Of a stretch of DNA of 64,000 bases, positions 1-11,462 are shown one piece after another. Position numbers and translations under genes: made by a program. Positions within the stretch are counted from its first letter, which is position 1; the number at the start of each line of letters is the position of its first letter. The notes below the pieces were generated by a model, which did not search any database, was not told the origin of the DNA, and saw only the letters and a list, made by a program, of their open reading frames with translations. The stretch comes from Calvatia gigantea. Lineage: Eukaryota > Basidiomycota > Agaricomycetes > Agaricales > Lycoperdaceae. The DNA is taken from assembly GCA_025093985.1 (NCBI GenBank), contig JACAAK010000012.1:434001-498000 (forward strand), read 5' to 3'.

Positions 1-156
1 CTCAGGTTTCATAAGTCCGTGCAATTTCTAAACCGTTTGTTTTAGCTCTACACCTAACGGTAAAGGTTGTCGCCATTGGTGTAAGATGGCACCGTTGCAC
101 CTTGCGCGGGTCGGATTCATTGAACCGGATGCCCCTCAGGCATTCGAGGACTTCGA

Positions 157-664
157 GCGCGCGAGGCAACGAGTTGGGACAAGACTGTTTTCCCTATTCC
201 TGCCGCTAAGGGGACGTTCTATTCATAGACTTTTTTTTCCTTTTTCCTTTTTGGGATTATTTGTATAATTATCGTCTTTACACCTTGGTTTGAACTGACC
301 AGGCGATCTGAGGACCCATGAATATCACGGTAAATGTACGTCGGAAAATCCTGGGCCCCGACCTGCGGACGGACGCCAGGCCAAAGTGCCCATTTTCCTC
401 CAGATTCCCGACCGACCTCCCGGCGGTCCCCAAGACCTGCGGATGTGGGTGTCTATTTTCCAAAAAAGGAAATTTTTCGAACCAAAAAAAATAAACGGTG
501 TACGAGAGCCCCAGACAGAATATTGGTGATATAAAATAGTACAAAAATCAGTCAACAACCTGATCCCTTCAGTTTCCTTCCTTGAGCTTGGATTTTAGGT
601 GCTTCTGAACAAGGACGAGCTTCTGTTGGTGATTCCGGAGGCATATGAAGCGGTTTGCATCAGA
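157..664 (-). repeat. Long terminal repeat, left copy
   Basis: This direct repeat matches 1887-2398 almost base for base, with a few one- to five-base indels, for example in A and G runs and near the GGCGATC site. For the minus-strand element it is the 3' LTR. Read on the minus strand the repeat opens near TGATGCAAACC, but the far end lacks the usual CA, so the termini may be trimmed. It contains two copies of the octamer CCTGCGGA (362-369 and 436-443). Confidence 0.75.
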
Positions 665-1886
665 TGGGAGGGGTGGTCTCGAAGCAGCGTGCAGCAGTTG
701 TGCAGATGAGAGAAGGGTGCTCCCTGGGCAATTCTTGTTGAAGGTTGATAACATTGGCATGCTTCTGGGTATCAATATCGCCTCGATGGATGTCGGCATC
801 TGATATAGCTTGTCACAGTAGGCCACCATGTCGGCAGGGGGGCTCGATGATGGGTAGATTTTGTTTGTGCCAAGGAAGATTAACACTTTAATGTTTGAGC
901 AGTGGCTTGCCAAGCTTTGACATTGAAATCAAAAATCAGTCCAAGTTCTGGGCAGAAGAGATTGATTTTGGTTATGCCAAGATTCTTTGTAAAGATATCA
1001 GTGGGATTGTCTTGTGAAGACACATCACCAATAACAATTGTTCCATCTTCAACTAATTCTCACACATAGTAGTAATAAATATCCACATGTTTTGACTGTT
1101 TTTCAACAATGGGATTTTCAGTCCAGAATTTGGACCCATCATTGTTGCCATAGAGAATAGGAGTTGAATGCTCTATATTAAGCTCCTCCAGAAGCTGTGA
1201 CAGCCATTTCACTTGTCATGAAGCATCAGACAGTTCTTTATATTCTACCTTGGTAGACAATAGTGAAACTGTCTTCTGTTGCCATGAAGTCCAGATTACA
1301 GCACTGGATGTAATTATACAGACATTTCCTGAAACAGATCAGTGGATCTCTGTATCTTGAACCCAATCCAAGTCACTGAGGCATTCCAACATCACTGTCA
1401 GTTTCTTAGTATCACCTTTATATCTCAATATATAGTTCCTTGTCATCGACAAGTACTTTAGTATGTGAATTCCTATGTGATAGTGCTCAGGTGTGGGGTT
1501 AGCAGCATGTTGTGCCAGCTTAACTATGGCAAAGACTATGTTGGGCCTAGTACTTATCATTAAGTACATCAAAGAACCAACCAATTGTTGGTACTTCTAA
1601 TGGAAGAGGTTTGCAGACCTTGTTTTAATAACTGGAGCTGGTGGGAATTTTTTAGCTTTTTTCCTTGACTTGGAGACTCTAACATTATAAGGTTTAACTT
1701 GTTGGTAAAGATGCAAGCTTGGAGAATTCCTCTGGATTTCATCCTGAGAAATTCTTAAAGGACCGCTCGCATTCCCACTTTTAGGTCAAATTCCCTTTAA
1801 CTCTTTGAGGAGGGGGAATTTTCGGCCCAGAAACTCTGTCATAACATAGACAATGGCAACAAAGGAATTATCTCAAGAAGTAATCA

Positions 1887-2398
1887 GGCGCGCGAGGCAA
1901 CGAGTGGGACAAGACTGTTTTCCCTATTCCTGCCGCTAAGGGGACGTTCTATTCATAGACTTTTTTTTCCTTTTTCCTTTTTGGGATTATTTTGTATAAT
2001 TATCGCTCTTTTACACCTTGGTTTGAACTGACCAGGCGATCGAGATACGGGACCCATGAATATCACGGTAAATGTACGTCGGAAAATCCTGGGCCCCGAC
2101 CTGCGGACGGACGCCAGGCCAAAGTGCCCATTTTCCTCCAGATTCCCGACCGACCTCCGGCGGTCCCCAAGACCTGCGGATGTGGGTGTCTATTTTCCAA
2201 AAAGGAAATTTTTCGAACCAAAAAAATAAACGGTGTACGAGAGCCCCAGACAGAATATTGGTGATATAAAATAGTACAAAAATCAGTCAACAACCTGATC
2301 CCTTCAGTTTCCTTCCTTGAGCTTGGATTTTAGGTGCTTCTGAACAAGGACGAGCTTCTGTTGGTGATTCCGGAGCATATGAAGCGGTTTGCATCAGA
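1887..2398 (-). repeat. Long terminal repeat, right copy
   Basis: Near-identical partner of 157-664, and the 5' LTR for the minus-strand copia remnant. The close similarity of the two copies implies a recent insertion, although the interior is heavily deleted. It holds CCTGCGGA at 2100-2107 and 2173-2180. Confidence 0.75.
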
Positions 2399-2989
2399 AT
2401 AACCTTTATTGAAAAGGTCAGGATTTCCCGTGAGGTCGATATGTGCCGTTTTCCGGTGTTCAGCTGAAGATGTGATGTGTTACTCGAGGTTTGGAAATGT
2501 TTGACCACCTCACTACAAAAAAGTCGCATTTTTCGGTACAAGAATCACATTGGATGATGGCAAACATAACAGAACATAACCAAGCCACCATTAAAAGGCT
2601 AAGAGGTGATAAGTTTGGGTATTTCCCCATATAATCATTCACGGTCTTCGCTTCAGAGTGGCACTGGACACCAAAGTTGGCCGGTGTCCCCCCCTGGGGT
2701 TGCCGGCGGTGCCGGACCAATCGCTGGCCAGGTTGGCCTGCGGATCCCCCACGTACCTGAGTGGCGGCCCCCACGGCCTGCGGATTGGCCAACAGACCTT
2801 GACCGCCAAAAATGACCGAATACCTGCGGACCGCTGACGGACCTTCGGCCAAAAGTGCTCCAAAACCTGCGGATGCCCGACGAACATCTGCCAGAATATT
2901 CAGGGGTCCTGCGATATGTCAACGAATCCCTCACTAGCAGTATGCTGCGGATGATTTGTAAGGCATTTGTTCAGGGTTTGATTTCTGAC
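2399..2989. repeat. GC-rich tract with repeated CCTGCGGA octamer; no gene
   Basis: No credible coding frame was found. About 2690-2890 is GC-rich and carries four more CCTGCGGA octamers (2737, 2777, 2823 and 2866), the same word found twice in each flanking LTR. This suggests a degraded piece of the same or a related transposable element. The left part (2399-2690) is AT-richer and unremarkable. Confidence 0.4.
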
Positions 2990-3130
2990 GGTAGGCTAGG
3001 CACTGGCTAGGCACAGTGTGATGCATGTGATGACGCGTCCGGAGATCGGGGGATGATCATTTGCTGACGCGTCTCCTCATTGACCAAGATGGCTAAAATA
3101 TTATCATTGTAGGAGTATATAAGTATATTA
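2990..3130 (+). promoter_or_regulatory. Putative promoter of the first GST gene
   Basis: A TATATAAG box lies at 3116-3123, about 90 bp before the GST start codon. Upstream are two exact copies of TGACGCGTC (3031-3039 and 3065-3073, 34 bp apart), containing ACGCGT and resembling bZIP/CRE-type or MCB-type sites. Just before them is a doubled GGCTAGGCAC. Use in regulation is inferred from position only. Confidence 0.45.
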
Positions 3131-3212
3131 CGCCCTGTTGCTGAAGGATACCCCAGAGAACTTACCGTCTCAATTTTCCAAACCAATTCCTGGAATCATC
3201 GTTCGGCCCAAT

Positions 3213-4041
3213 ATGGTCCTCAAGCTCTACGGAAACTTCAGATCTCCCTTTGCCAAGCTCGTCGCAATGGTTCTCCATGAGAAGGAGATACCTTTCGAGT
3301 ATATTGAAATTGATCTGAAAGCGAGCCAAAACAGGACCCCGGAATATCTAGCCATCCAACCATTTGGACAAGTTCCTTGCATCGTGGGTGTCACACTCCT
3401 TCAGAACGTTCTTCTGCATCTGAAACGGTGTTAATTTCAAGGATGATAATGGTTTCGTCATCTTTGAGAGTCGCGCTATCTGTCGCTACCTTGAGGAGAC
3501 GTATCCTGGCCAGGGAACTAAGCTCATTCCTTCCGATCCCTAAGAACCGCGCACTCTTCGATCAAGCTGCCGCGATTGAGATCTTCAGCTTTGATCGCTT
3601 TGTGACCCCTCTCGCCTATGAATATTTGTACAGGACGTGAGTATTGTGCGTCTCATAATCCGTGGGTACGCTGCGTATTGAACGTTGATGTTTACAGGGA
3701 CGAGGAGCGAGATACTCAACGGGTCAAGACATTGACGGAGGTTCTTTCTACGAAGCTTGACGTCTATGAACAGATTCTTTCCAAGCAGAAATACATCGCA
3801 GGCGAATGTGTGTATCATGAATATTTCTTATTAAACCGAACTTGTTTGATGTGCTGACACCGATTCTCTTCATTACCAGGAACTCACCCTGGCGGATCTC
3901 TATCACATCCCTGTCGGTATCCTGCTTTTCCACGACGTGTTGAATTTGGTCCGTGCTCGGCCTAACGTTGCAAGATGGTTCGATGAAATATCTAGCCGCG
4001 CATCCTGGCAGAAGGCTAAGAATGTCGCCGGAACTACTTAA
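3213..4041 (+). CDS. Glutathione S-transferase, phi-like, with one +1 frame break
   Basis: Cytosolic enzyme that conjugates glutathione to electrophiles. Four exons: 3213-3383, 3442-3636, 3698-3809 and 3880-4041. The start opens MVLKLYG, the first strand of the thioredoxin-like domain. QPFGQVPCI followed by ESRAICRYL gives the cis-Pro/Ser-Arg glutathione-binding region, and ELTLADLY marks the C-terminal helical domain, as in fungal and plant phi GSTs. About 212 residues, normal for the family. In exon 2 an in-frame TAA (3541) appears because of one extra T; skipping it restores the frame into KNRALFDQAAA. The last intron donor is read as GTGTAT to keep phase. A paralogue with matching exon layout lies at 36282-37092. 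Either a sequence error or a very young pseudogene. Confidence 0.85.
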
Positions 4042-4322
4042 TTGGCTATGATCCGGTTGGGGGACTCGGAATTGTAACATATCACACTAAGTTAAAAAAT
4101 CGTTGTCCATCAGAATGTTTCGGAGAACAACTGGAGTCCACCATATCAATAACTTGCTATTCTGCCACTCGATCGGCATCACTCCGTGTAGAAGATACCT
4201 TCGGGGACAGTATAGCGATATCATTACGGCTGCGGTGGGAATCATGGTAAAATACTCATTTAAGTGGTATTGCCGATTTGTCGTACACACTATCTTTCTA
4301 CAACCCATCATACACTTTTATA

Positions 4323-5264
4323 CTACGAAACCCGCACTACACTAGACATAGGGGTTAATTTGGCGCCCCACTTGGCTGCCTCGTGTTCTTCATACTCCCC
4401 GAACATCTTCGCAATGTCGTCATCTTGAATAATTCCAACACTGGCGAGTTTCTCGAGGGCGGTAGTACACCAGCGGCGGCAACCGGTGCTTTCTGGGGTA
4501 CCTTCATCCCTTATGGATGGCCTCGTGTGGCACACTACGGAGAACGTGCGTTCCAAATTTGGAGACAGAAGGAGGATTATTGCGTTCGTGACGTCGAATT
4601 TTGTCGATACGCCTTAGTGGCACTTCTTCGCTTGGGCCAGCAGGATTGGGGCGGCGAGCCAATAACATGCATATTGTCTTTTTGAAAGCAGGTGGTCCGT
4701 AAACTGACCGATAGTCAACCTCGTGCCGGCATTTGCAGAGTGAAGTTCTGCCTACTCAAAAAGATCCTTCTTAAGGTCGTTGATCAAGTATTCGCAGATC
4801 CCGCCCGCCGTAGTGCCTGAAAGAACAAGTGTGGTGAAGGAGGTTTCTGGAGAATCCGAGTCATCTTCTACTAGATAGTCCACCAACAGAACACCACGGG
4901 TCAGATTGTTGGGATCCGTGTAAGATGGTCTCATGTCAAGTCGAACAACTGCCTTCCCCTCATGTGTTAGAGTTGTCGTTGACGAGTAACAAACGGAAAT
5001 GAAATAGTTTGCCGTCCGAAGTGGTGGTACCGCCGACGATGATGCGGGTAACTGGCATTTCAAACGCTTGTGGATGATTCTTCAATACTCTGGCGGCGAC
5101 AATGCTAGCAGGCCTGTCGGGTAAAGAATACATGATACTGGAGAATTCGTTAGTTTCACCATTTTTTGAGCGTCCAGGAACAAGCAAAGGGCAGTTGGGC
5201 CTTTAGGCGTTGTATGACGTTGTGACTCGGATTCAGAAGTGACCTGGAATGCCTGTGCTGACAC
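4323..5264 (-). CDS. Unrecognised, broken coding region (low confidence)
   Basis: Several stretches on the minus strand look protein-like but lie in different frames. 4752-5063 includes DPNNLTRGVLLVDYLVEDD and LVLSGTTAGGICEYLI. 4960-5187 includes PDRPASIVAARVL. 4323-4556 ends with GIIQDDDIAKMF. An in-frame stop follows KKDLFE near 4752, and protein-like text resumes beyond it. I recognise no family. It may be a decayed gene or an intron-containing gene whose splice sites I could not settle. 4042-4322, downstream of the GST, shows nothing. Confidence 0.25.
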
Positions 5265-5968
5265 CCGTTATCACAAGCTGGCGCAGGAAATACGACGGAT
5301 CACTAACAAACTCGGAGGAAATGATATGCTCGTGAAGTTGTTTGTCGCGGGGGATGTAGGATGTCCCCGTACGTGTATATAGGGGGGGAGACGGTTAAGA
5401 CAACCTGGAGATAGGCGCAGAGGGAAGGGATGCAAAATCCAAGGCCTGGCCGACAGATGATCGATGCCTCAGCCTGGCGAGTTCAAAAGGAGGCTTTGAA
5501 TTGTGCCCCGAAACATGACTATGCGTGACATTGCGAAACGTGTCGGGGCAACGTATATCAACGTTGTGCCGTAGTACTTCAGGCTTAAAAGCTTTAAAGC
5601 TCGAAGAATTGGTTGTGGACAAGAATATCAAGGTCCTCCAAGCACAACCAGTGGGTCGGATCAGGTTGGCCGGGCCGATGGACTACCTAGTTCTCTGCCG
5701 TCATTTGTGGGATAATTAGTGCGGGGCAACTTCCCTTCGGCTCTGTGTCCAAGGACTCTTGATAGTGTGGTACATGTGGAAGACTCATTCATAGAACAAA
5801 CCTTAGCCACTCAACGCTTCTGTGAGCGACTTCTTTTCTCTTCTCTCGCGAGCGTGCGTTGTGAAGTTGACTCGGTTTCATTCTGGCAGATGAACGTTCG
5901 CGTTCTCCACGCAACACTATCGATATCCTTCAGTCACATATATAGCTGCACTGCCTCTCCCGGTACTC
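5265..5968. other. Intergenic stretch before the GUT2 pseudogene
   Basis: No gene recognised. A TATA-like GTGTATATAGG occurs near 5374-5384 on the plus strand, and another at 5938-5943 lies close to the pseudogene start. Short open frames here show no family features. Confidence 0.4.
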
Positions 5969-8566
5969 ATGACCATCCTTCGCCGTCTCTTCTCTCGAGG
6001 TGTACACTAGCCTCCGCAGCAGGCAGCACCGCACTTGCAACAGGCGGGTTCTGCCGGTCTCCCGGCTCGAGACCAGCATATCCTTCAAGTACGAAAGAGA
6101 CAAGGCGTCCACCACCACCGTGGACACCGCCCTCTCGTGCCGAAATGCTCGCACAATTACGATAATCTGGCAAAGAGCCAAGTCAGGAATCTGATTTGTT
6201 AATGGTTGGGGGTGGAGCGACGGGTGCTGGTGTTGTGGTTGGTGCTGCGAGTAGAGGGTTGAAGGTCGCCTTGGTTGAGCACGGTGATTTGTCGCCTGGT
6301 GAGTTTTGCGGGTGGGCGCTGGGTTTGTGTGGTGGAGTGTTATTAATCGGTATTTTATTTTTTATTTTTCCTAGGGACGTCATCTAAACCAAGCAAAATT
6401 GTTCATGGGGGTGCACGTTACCTCCAAAAGGCGGCTTTTCGGGTTCTACTATGATCAATATTAACTCGTACGCGGGGCTCTTTATGAACGTCAGATATTC
6501 CTCCAGACAGCACCGTACTTGTCCGCTATGTTACCGATTATGCCGCCGGTGAACAAGTACTGGTAGGTTCCGTATTATCTGGCCAGATGCAAGCTTTACG
6601 ACGTTCTCGCTGGGAAGGAAAATATAGAGACGTTGTATATGATGAGTAAAGGGAAGGTTTAGAGACCTCCCCGATGCTTTTGTCGGAGCCGTGGTCTATT
6701 ACGATGGTAAGTCAATTAGCGCATGAACAAAAAAATAACAACATTTAATGCAAAACCTAGGATGGCACAACGACTCAAGGATGAACGTTAGACTCATCAT
6801 GAACGCAGTCAAACACGGCGCAACAGTCGCCAACTACTACGAAGTGGCCCAACTCAAAAAAGACTCCAGCGGCAAACTAACAGGTGCAGGAGTCCGCGAC
6901 AACCTCACGGGCAACGAATGGTCCACCAGTCAAAGGGCATTGTTAATGCCACGGGACCTTTACAGATAGCCTCCCCACGCTTGATAATCCCCTCGCAAAG
7001 CCATAGTCCAACTCCCCTCCGGTATACACACCACCCTCCCCAACTAATACTCCCCGCATAAAATGGGTTTGTTGGACCCGGCTTCGTCTTATGGACGTGC
7101 GGTTCTCTTCTTGCCGTGGTAGCCAATACCATCAAAGGTACAACTGACTCCCTGGTACAACGGACTCCCCTGCATCCGTCTCACGAAACCCGAGCGCTGG
7201 TGAAGGGGATATCCGTTGGGTGTTGGACGGGGTCGTACCTCGTGTCAGACACCATAAAAAAACATCAAAGTTATTTTTTATCAAGTCCGTCGTGGTCACG
7301 TGTTGAGCGCATAAGGTGGGTTGAGACCACTCGTGAGGAATCCTGGTGCGAGTTCGAGGGGTTGATTTGGAATCATATTCCGCGTTAGCAAGAGTGGTTT
7401 TTTGACGGTTGTTGGAGGGAAATGGACGGCATATAGAGCGATGGCAGAGGAGACCGTCGATAGGGCGGTGAAGGAGTTTGGGTTGGAGGGAAAGGTGAAG
7501 AATGCGTGTGTGACAGAGCGGTTGAGGTTGGTTGGGAGTGACAGGTGGAGCAGGAATATGTTTATTGGATTGACCCAAACTGTGAGTTGATTAAATATTT
7601 TCGTTTGGTTTAGAATATGTCTGACCCGGCGCAGTATAGCCTTGATACGGACGTGGCGAAACATATTTCGGATAATTATGGTGATCTTGCATGGACTGTA
7701 TGCGGGCTTGCGGAACCAACGGGAGAGAAATGGCCCTCAAGGCAAACGGCTCGTCGCGTAATACCCCTGTACGCGTTCCATCACCTCCTGCAATAAACCT
7801 AACATCATCTAACGCACATCATAAACAGTCATAGAAGCAGAAGTCTGGGACGCAATAAGGCACGAATACGCCCAAACAGCACTCGACGTTCTCGGAAGGC
7901 TCACTCGCCTCTCTTTCCTCGACGCGCTTGCACCACTCCAAGCACTTCCTCGAGTCATCGACATCAGGTCCGACGAACTCGGGTGGACCTGCCGCGAAAG
8001 GATAAAATCAAACATACTGTCGATTTCCTCGTTGGGAGTATGGGCCTCGGCGAAGGGTGTGTTATGGGGGATGGTATGGTGGGCAAGAGAGAGGCTCGAG
8101 CCCGAGGTTGGGTCGAGTGCGGGGAGAGGAATATGTGATGAATCGTCTATCTACTTCAGAAGAGTCCAATTTTTGGCGTTGGAAAGGGCGTTGGAGAGGG
8201 CAATGTTCGAGGCAGGCGAGGTTGGAGTTCTGAAGAATGTTTTTAATAAATACTCTTCACCCGCCTCGCCTCAGGCCGAAGCAAGCGTAACGCATGGAGA
8301 GACGAAGGGGACACTCCCCACGCGTTAGGTTCTGGATATCCTGAAGCAGGTGTCCGATTATCAAGGCGTCACATAAAAGAACTGGAGTACGTCCCCGAGG
8401 AGACTGGTTTCAGGGGACGTGAGGAGTTGGAATGGGAAGAGTTTTTGGAGGTCAGTGGAGGCCTAAGGGAGGTTAGTGTTTTACCTGTAGAGGTCAGCGG
8501 ATCCAAAAAGGAGAAAGGAAGAGATGGGAGGGTTATTCCAGTGGAAGGGGGCGGCGGAGGAGTGTG
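5969..8566 (+). pseudogene. GUT2: Mitochondrial FAD-depend. glycerol-3-P dehydrogenase pseudogene
   Basis: Homologous along its whole length to GUT2/GPD2, the inner-membrane enzyme that passes electrons from glycerol-3-phosphate to ubiquinone. Order: short N-terminus, the linker PPPPWTPPSRAEML, the FAD-binding MVGGGATGAG (about 6200-6230), IVHGGARYLQ, ERQIFLQTAPYLSAMLPIM, WHNDSRMNVRLI, NATGPFTDSL, LTVVGGKWTAYRAMAEETV (about 7400), and a C-terminus ending ELEWEEFLEV...VEGGGGGV at 8566. Introns are still present, for example 6299-6374 and 6707-6760, so it is not a retrocopy. It is dead: in-frame stops replace conserved residues (a TAA within the DQYKLV-equivalent, another in the VLSAWSG-equivalent, another after LPN), and there are several frame shifts. 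A functional copy presumably exists elsewhere. Confidence 0.9.
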
Positions 8567-9054
8567 AAATGATATGAGTGCTCAGCCTGTTTTTATAAGG
8601 ATCCCCTGACTTTAGGCAGCATTAATGAAATACCTCCCTAATAGATTTCATGGTGACGTGCGGGCCTTCAGATGAGCCCTCTCGGCAAAAATATGGTTCA
8701 ACCCAGAAAATATCGAAAGTTCGAAAATATCACAGGACAAATTTGAACTGTCATTCAGGAAATGGATTACCAGCTCTATTGTTTTCCAGAAAAGGAGTTT
8801 CCAAGACATATGCAGCCCCTGTCCAAAACCAAATCGGGCCTTAATTAGGAGAAGTGTACGACGCTTAAGATTAGAAACATCCCACAGCGGTCATTTGTGC
8901 AGCAATAACTGCCTCGGTGGCTCAAGCGCTCACCTCTTGTCTCGCGATTTTACCTCTTACTTTCTTCTGTCACAATGCAGTGGCAAGATTTCCTTTTTAA
9001 CCTGTTAAGCCCGCTACTACTTTGCCACCGTACTGGTAACCATCTGGTGAGAAC
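8567..9054. other. Intergenic; possible 5' region of the kinase-like gene
   Basis: No gene recognised in 8567-8970. An ATG at 8975 opens a different frame (MQWQDFLF...) that does not join the kinase-like frame without a splice or shift, so it may be leader sequence or a lost N-terminal exon. Confidence 0.35.
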
Positions 9055-9915
9055 ATGTTTGTCATACATTTATGGCATATTAACCAGCAGGGGCAGCGTT
9101 CCCTTAGTATATCAGGCAAAACCGATGCAGAGCTTGTCGAGTTACTTTCCTCTGCACCAAAACTTGAATCTGCCAGGTTCTCTGACCCGTACACATCCAA
9201 GCTTATATTTGCAGGCGTTTATATTATTGCACCTGATACTGTTGCGAAACGCTCATTTGCCACTATCAAGCAAGAGTATCTTTCGATGGAGCTCGTTCGC
9301 AACAATACTTGCATTCCTGTACCCAAAGCGGAGCGTCAGATCAAGATGCCACACCGCCCCACTGGTATAATCGATGACTACCTTGTGCAACAATTCATAC
9401 CGGGGGATCCCCTTCATGTTGTCTGGTCGTCGCTCAGTTGGTGGAAACGGTTCCGGGTGGCACTTACCCTCCACTACTACATTTACCAATTACGCTCTCT
9501 ACGGTCAGCTGTTGGACCACCCCCTTTCCCTGGACCCCCAACCACTGATGGAAAACCAGGCCGTTGCAGCGGACGGCTCTTTACAGACATGGGCGGAGGT
9601 CCCTTTTCGTCTTACCATGACCTGGAAAAATGGTACAATAAATGCCTCCGTGCCACAAAGTGTTATCGGAGGGAGGATTTTAGTGTTGCACCATTTGACT
9701 CCACTTCACCTCTCACTTTTACTCACATGGACCTCCACCCACGAAATATTATTCTTGGGCATGATGGTCAGCTCTGGCTGATTGACTGGGCTGATGCTGG
9801 GTGGTATCCTTCCTGGTTTGAAGGTGTAAGCATGGTGCGGTGGGCTGCCACCCGACCTGGTGTCTCATTATCCTGGCGACGCAGTGCTGCCATTTATAAC
9901 GGGTTCATGCAGTGA
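9055..9915 (+). CDS. Aminoglycoside phosphotransferase-like (APH) kinase
   Basis: A single-exon frame of 286 residues from the APH/protein-kinase-like superfamily, which is greatly expanded in basidiomycetes; substrates are unknown for most members. Visible motifs: IPVPKAERQ, the hinge-like YLVQQFIPGDPLHVVW (about residues 107-122), the loop CSGRLFTDMGGGPF, the catalytic segment FTHMDLHPRNIIL (HxDxxxxN, about residues 225-237), then LWLIDWADAGWYP, whose Asp is the metal-binding DFG equivalent, followed by SWFEG. Only the catalytic half is clear; the start of the N-lobe may lie upstream (ATG at 8975, other frame). The name reflects the fold and does not imply antibiotic resistance. No function is assigned. 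Confidence 0.75.
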   Translation: MFVIHLWHINQQGQRSLSISGKTDAELVELLSSAPKLESARFSDPYTSKLIFAGVYIIAPDTVAKRSFATIKQEYLSMELVRNNTCIPVPKAERQIKMPHRPTGIIDDYLVQQFIPGDPLHVVWSSLSWWKRFRVALTLHYYIYQLRSLRSAVGPPPFPGPPTTDGKPGRCSGRLFTDMGGGPFSSYHDLEKWYNKCLRATKCYRREDFSVAPFDSTSPLTFTHMDLHPRNIILGHDGQLWLIDWADAGWYPSWFEGVSMVRWAATRPGVSLSWRRSAAIYNGFMQ

Positions 9916-11462
9916 ACCTGGGCAACTACCATTCATCAACGCAATACTGTGCACTCGCCGGCATAGTCCCCTAACTCCTGCCTCCCTGACTCAGTAAATC
10001 CATCATCCCATCCTGGCTGTAGGACCACATGTTGAAGCGCATTCTAGACTAGATTATAATATTTCCTGCATTTGAGGTGACCTGCATGGACCTGGGTTTA
10101 TCCATCAGCAGAGGCATAGCCATGCAATAACAGAGCCAGATTACCACTACTGGAGGTCACATTTTTAATCCCTTCACCGCCAGCATACAATATAGTTTAA
10201 ATCATTTGTCAGCTTTCCTCTGTGCTGTTCGAGGTATACTTTAAGAGATTGGTTGAACATTATATCCAAATAATTTTGGTAGAAAATAAGCAGCAGGGTG
10301 ACAAATTAAATGACATCTGCGCGAGTCATGAAAACCCACGGTTGTTCGTGAGTAGGGCACCACCTAATGCTCCTAATGCATCTTTAGTGTTAAGGATCTG
10401 GTTAAAATGTCCTTTTCGTATAGCGCAGCGGAGTGTCGGAGGCCCCATTTTTGCTCTTTGACGCTGTTTGGTGAATTGTCCCACGCGAGATTGGTGGTAC
10501 TGATACTGAATACAGCCCGATAGCACATAACGAGTATACACCATACTTGTTGGGGTCCTTCACAGTGCTGAACATGAAGTCTTTTGAGATCTTGATGGGC
10601 TTGTTTAGACAAGGAACTAGACACTGTAAATGTAGAGGTTACTGTTCTGGGACATGAGACATGGTTTGACCAGTTCATGTGCGTTATTGTATTCCAGTTA
10701 ATGTTAGAGGCCATCTGGGCTTGCCGAATTTTGGCTTGGAAGTGGTGGCACCATGCGAGTTCATGAAAGAAATGGCACCCGTGCTCACCATCAGCATACT
10801 CCGGATGTCTAGAAAGGAGCTTCTTATCAGTGTTGGGCGATCAATGCGGCTGAATAGTTAGCTGAGTCGACAACGCGGAAGTGAATTTGTCTGGGATTAA
10901 AATAGGCTCGGAGATGCTTGGGACGTACAGGCCAGTATGGTCATTGCAGGTTGGCTAATGCAGAGTCCAGACATGAGGTGGTGGCGCATCGTTGCGCCAA
11001 GTCTCTCATTCTTGAGTTGAGAATTATCCCTTTTATTCGTTGCTCGGATCAGGCCTCGAGCTTCATGCCCGGCTAAATGATAAAGAAAGATTAAACATAC
11101 ACAACGGAGCGACACTGGGTTTCAAAGGGAGAGGGCACGGTGAGGGTCTGCAAGCCCCAGGTATATTGGCTCAGCCTATGCTGACCGGGACCCCGAAACA
11201 CACTAGGTCAGGAAAGAGGTAAGCGAAGCAACATACTTAACATTTCCAACCTCGTCTCCTAGTTGTCTGGGTCACAGAATTCCTGCGTTGTGGGAATGTT
11301 ATTATTCAATATTCAGGCCTCAGGTATGAGGCACACAAGGTGGTTATATGAGCCAATAACAAGATGTCTTGATTGGGAGCCGATCGTCCAGGTCTTATAC
11401 AGCCGAAAACCTCACTAGGTTTCAAAGTCTCAGTGGTTGTTTCTTGGACCTCCCGCGATACC
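9916..11462. other. Intergenic, 1.5 kb, no recognised gene
   Basis: Both strands were read and only short frames without family features were found. The last few hundred bases should contain the promoter and leader of the ABC transporter, but no clear TATA box or PDRE-like site was picked out. Confidence 0.4.

Larger units (their letters stand above)
157..2398 (-). mobile_element. Deleted Ty1/copia LTR retrotransposon remnant
   Basis: On the minus strand, 1339-1584 encodes the end of a copia polyprotein (reverse transcriptase/RNase H region): a GSLMYLMISTRPNI motif, then NPTPEHY and ILKYL, as in Ty1/copia Pol. Further along the same strand, about 976-1040, lies the characteristic copia terminus read as DNPTDIFTKNL. 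Two ~510 bp direct repeats flank the block, as LTRs would. The interior is only about 1.2 kb, so gag, protease, integrase and most of the reverse transcriptase are missing. Stops and frame changes break what remains, so the element cannot be autonomous. No clear primer-binding site or polypurine tract was seen. The copia call is firm; the exact ends are less so. Confidence 0.8.

Noticed and set aside
2460..2934. Overlapping minus-strand frames in the GC-rich tract
   Set aside because: They are open because of high GC and the repeated octamer; no domain is visible in any frame.
3441..3640. Programmed +1 frameshift in GST at a TAA codon, Euplotes-like
   Set aside because: The same +1 shift occurs at non-stop codons in many genes here and at a site where paralogues lack the base; sequence error is simpler.
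8910..8955. tRNA-like start (CCTCGGTGGCTCAAGCGCTC)
   Set aside because: There is no anticodon arm or GTTCGAAT-type T loop at the right distance.
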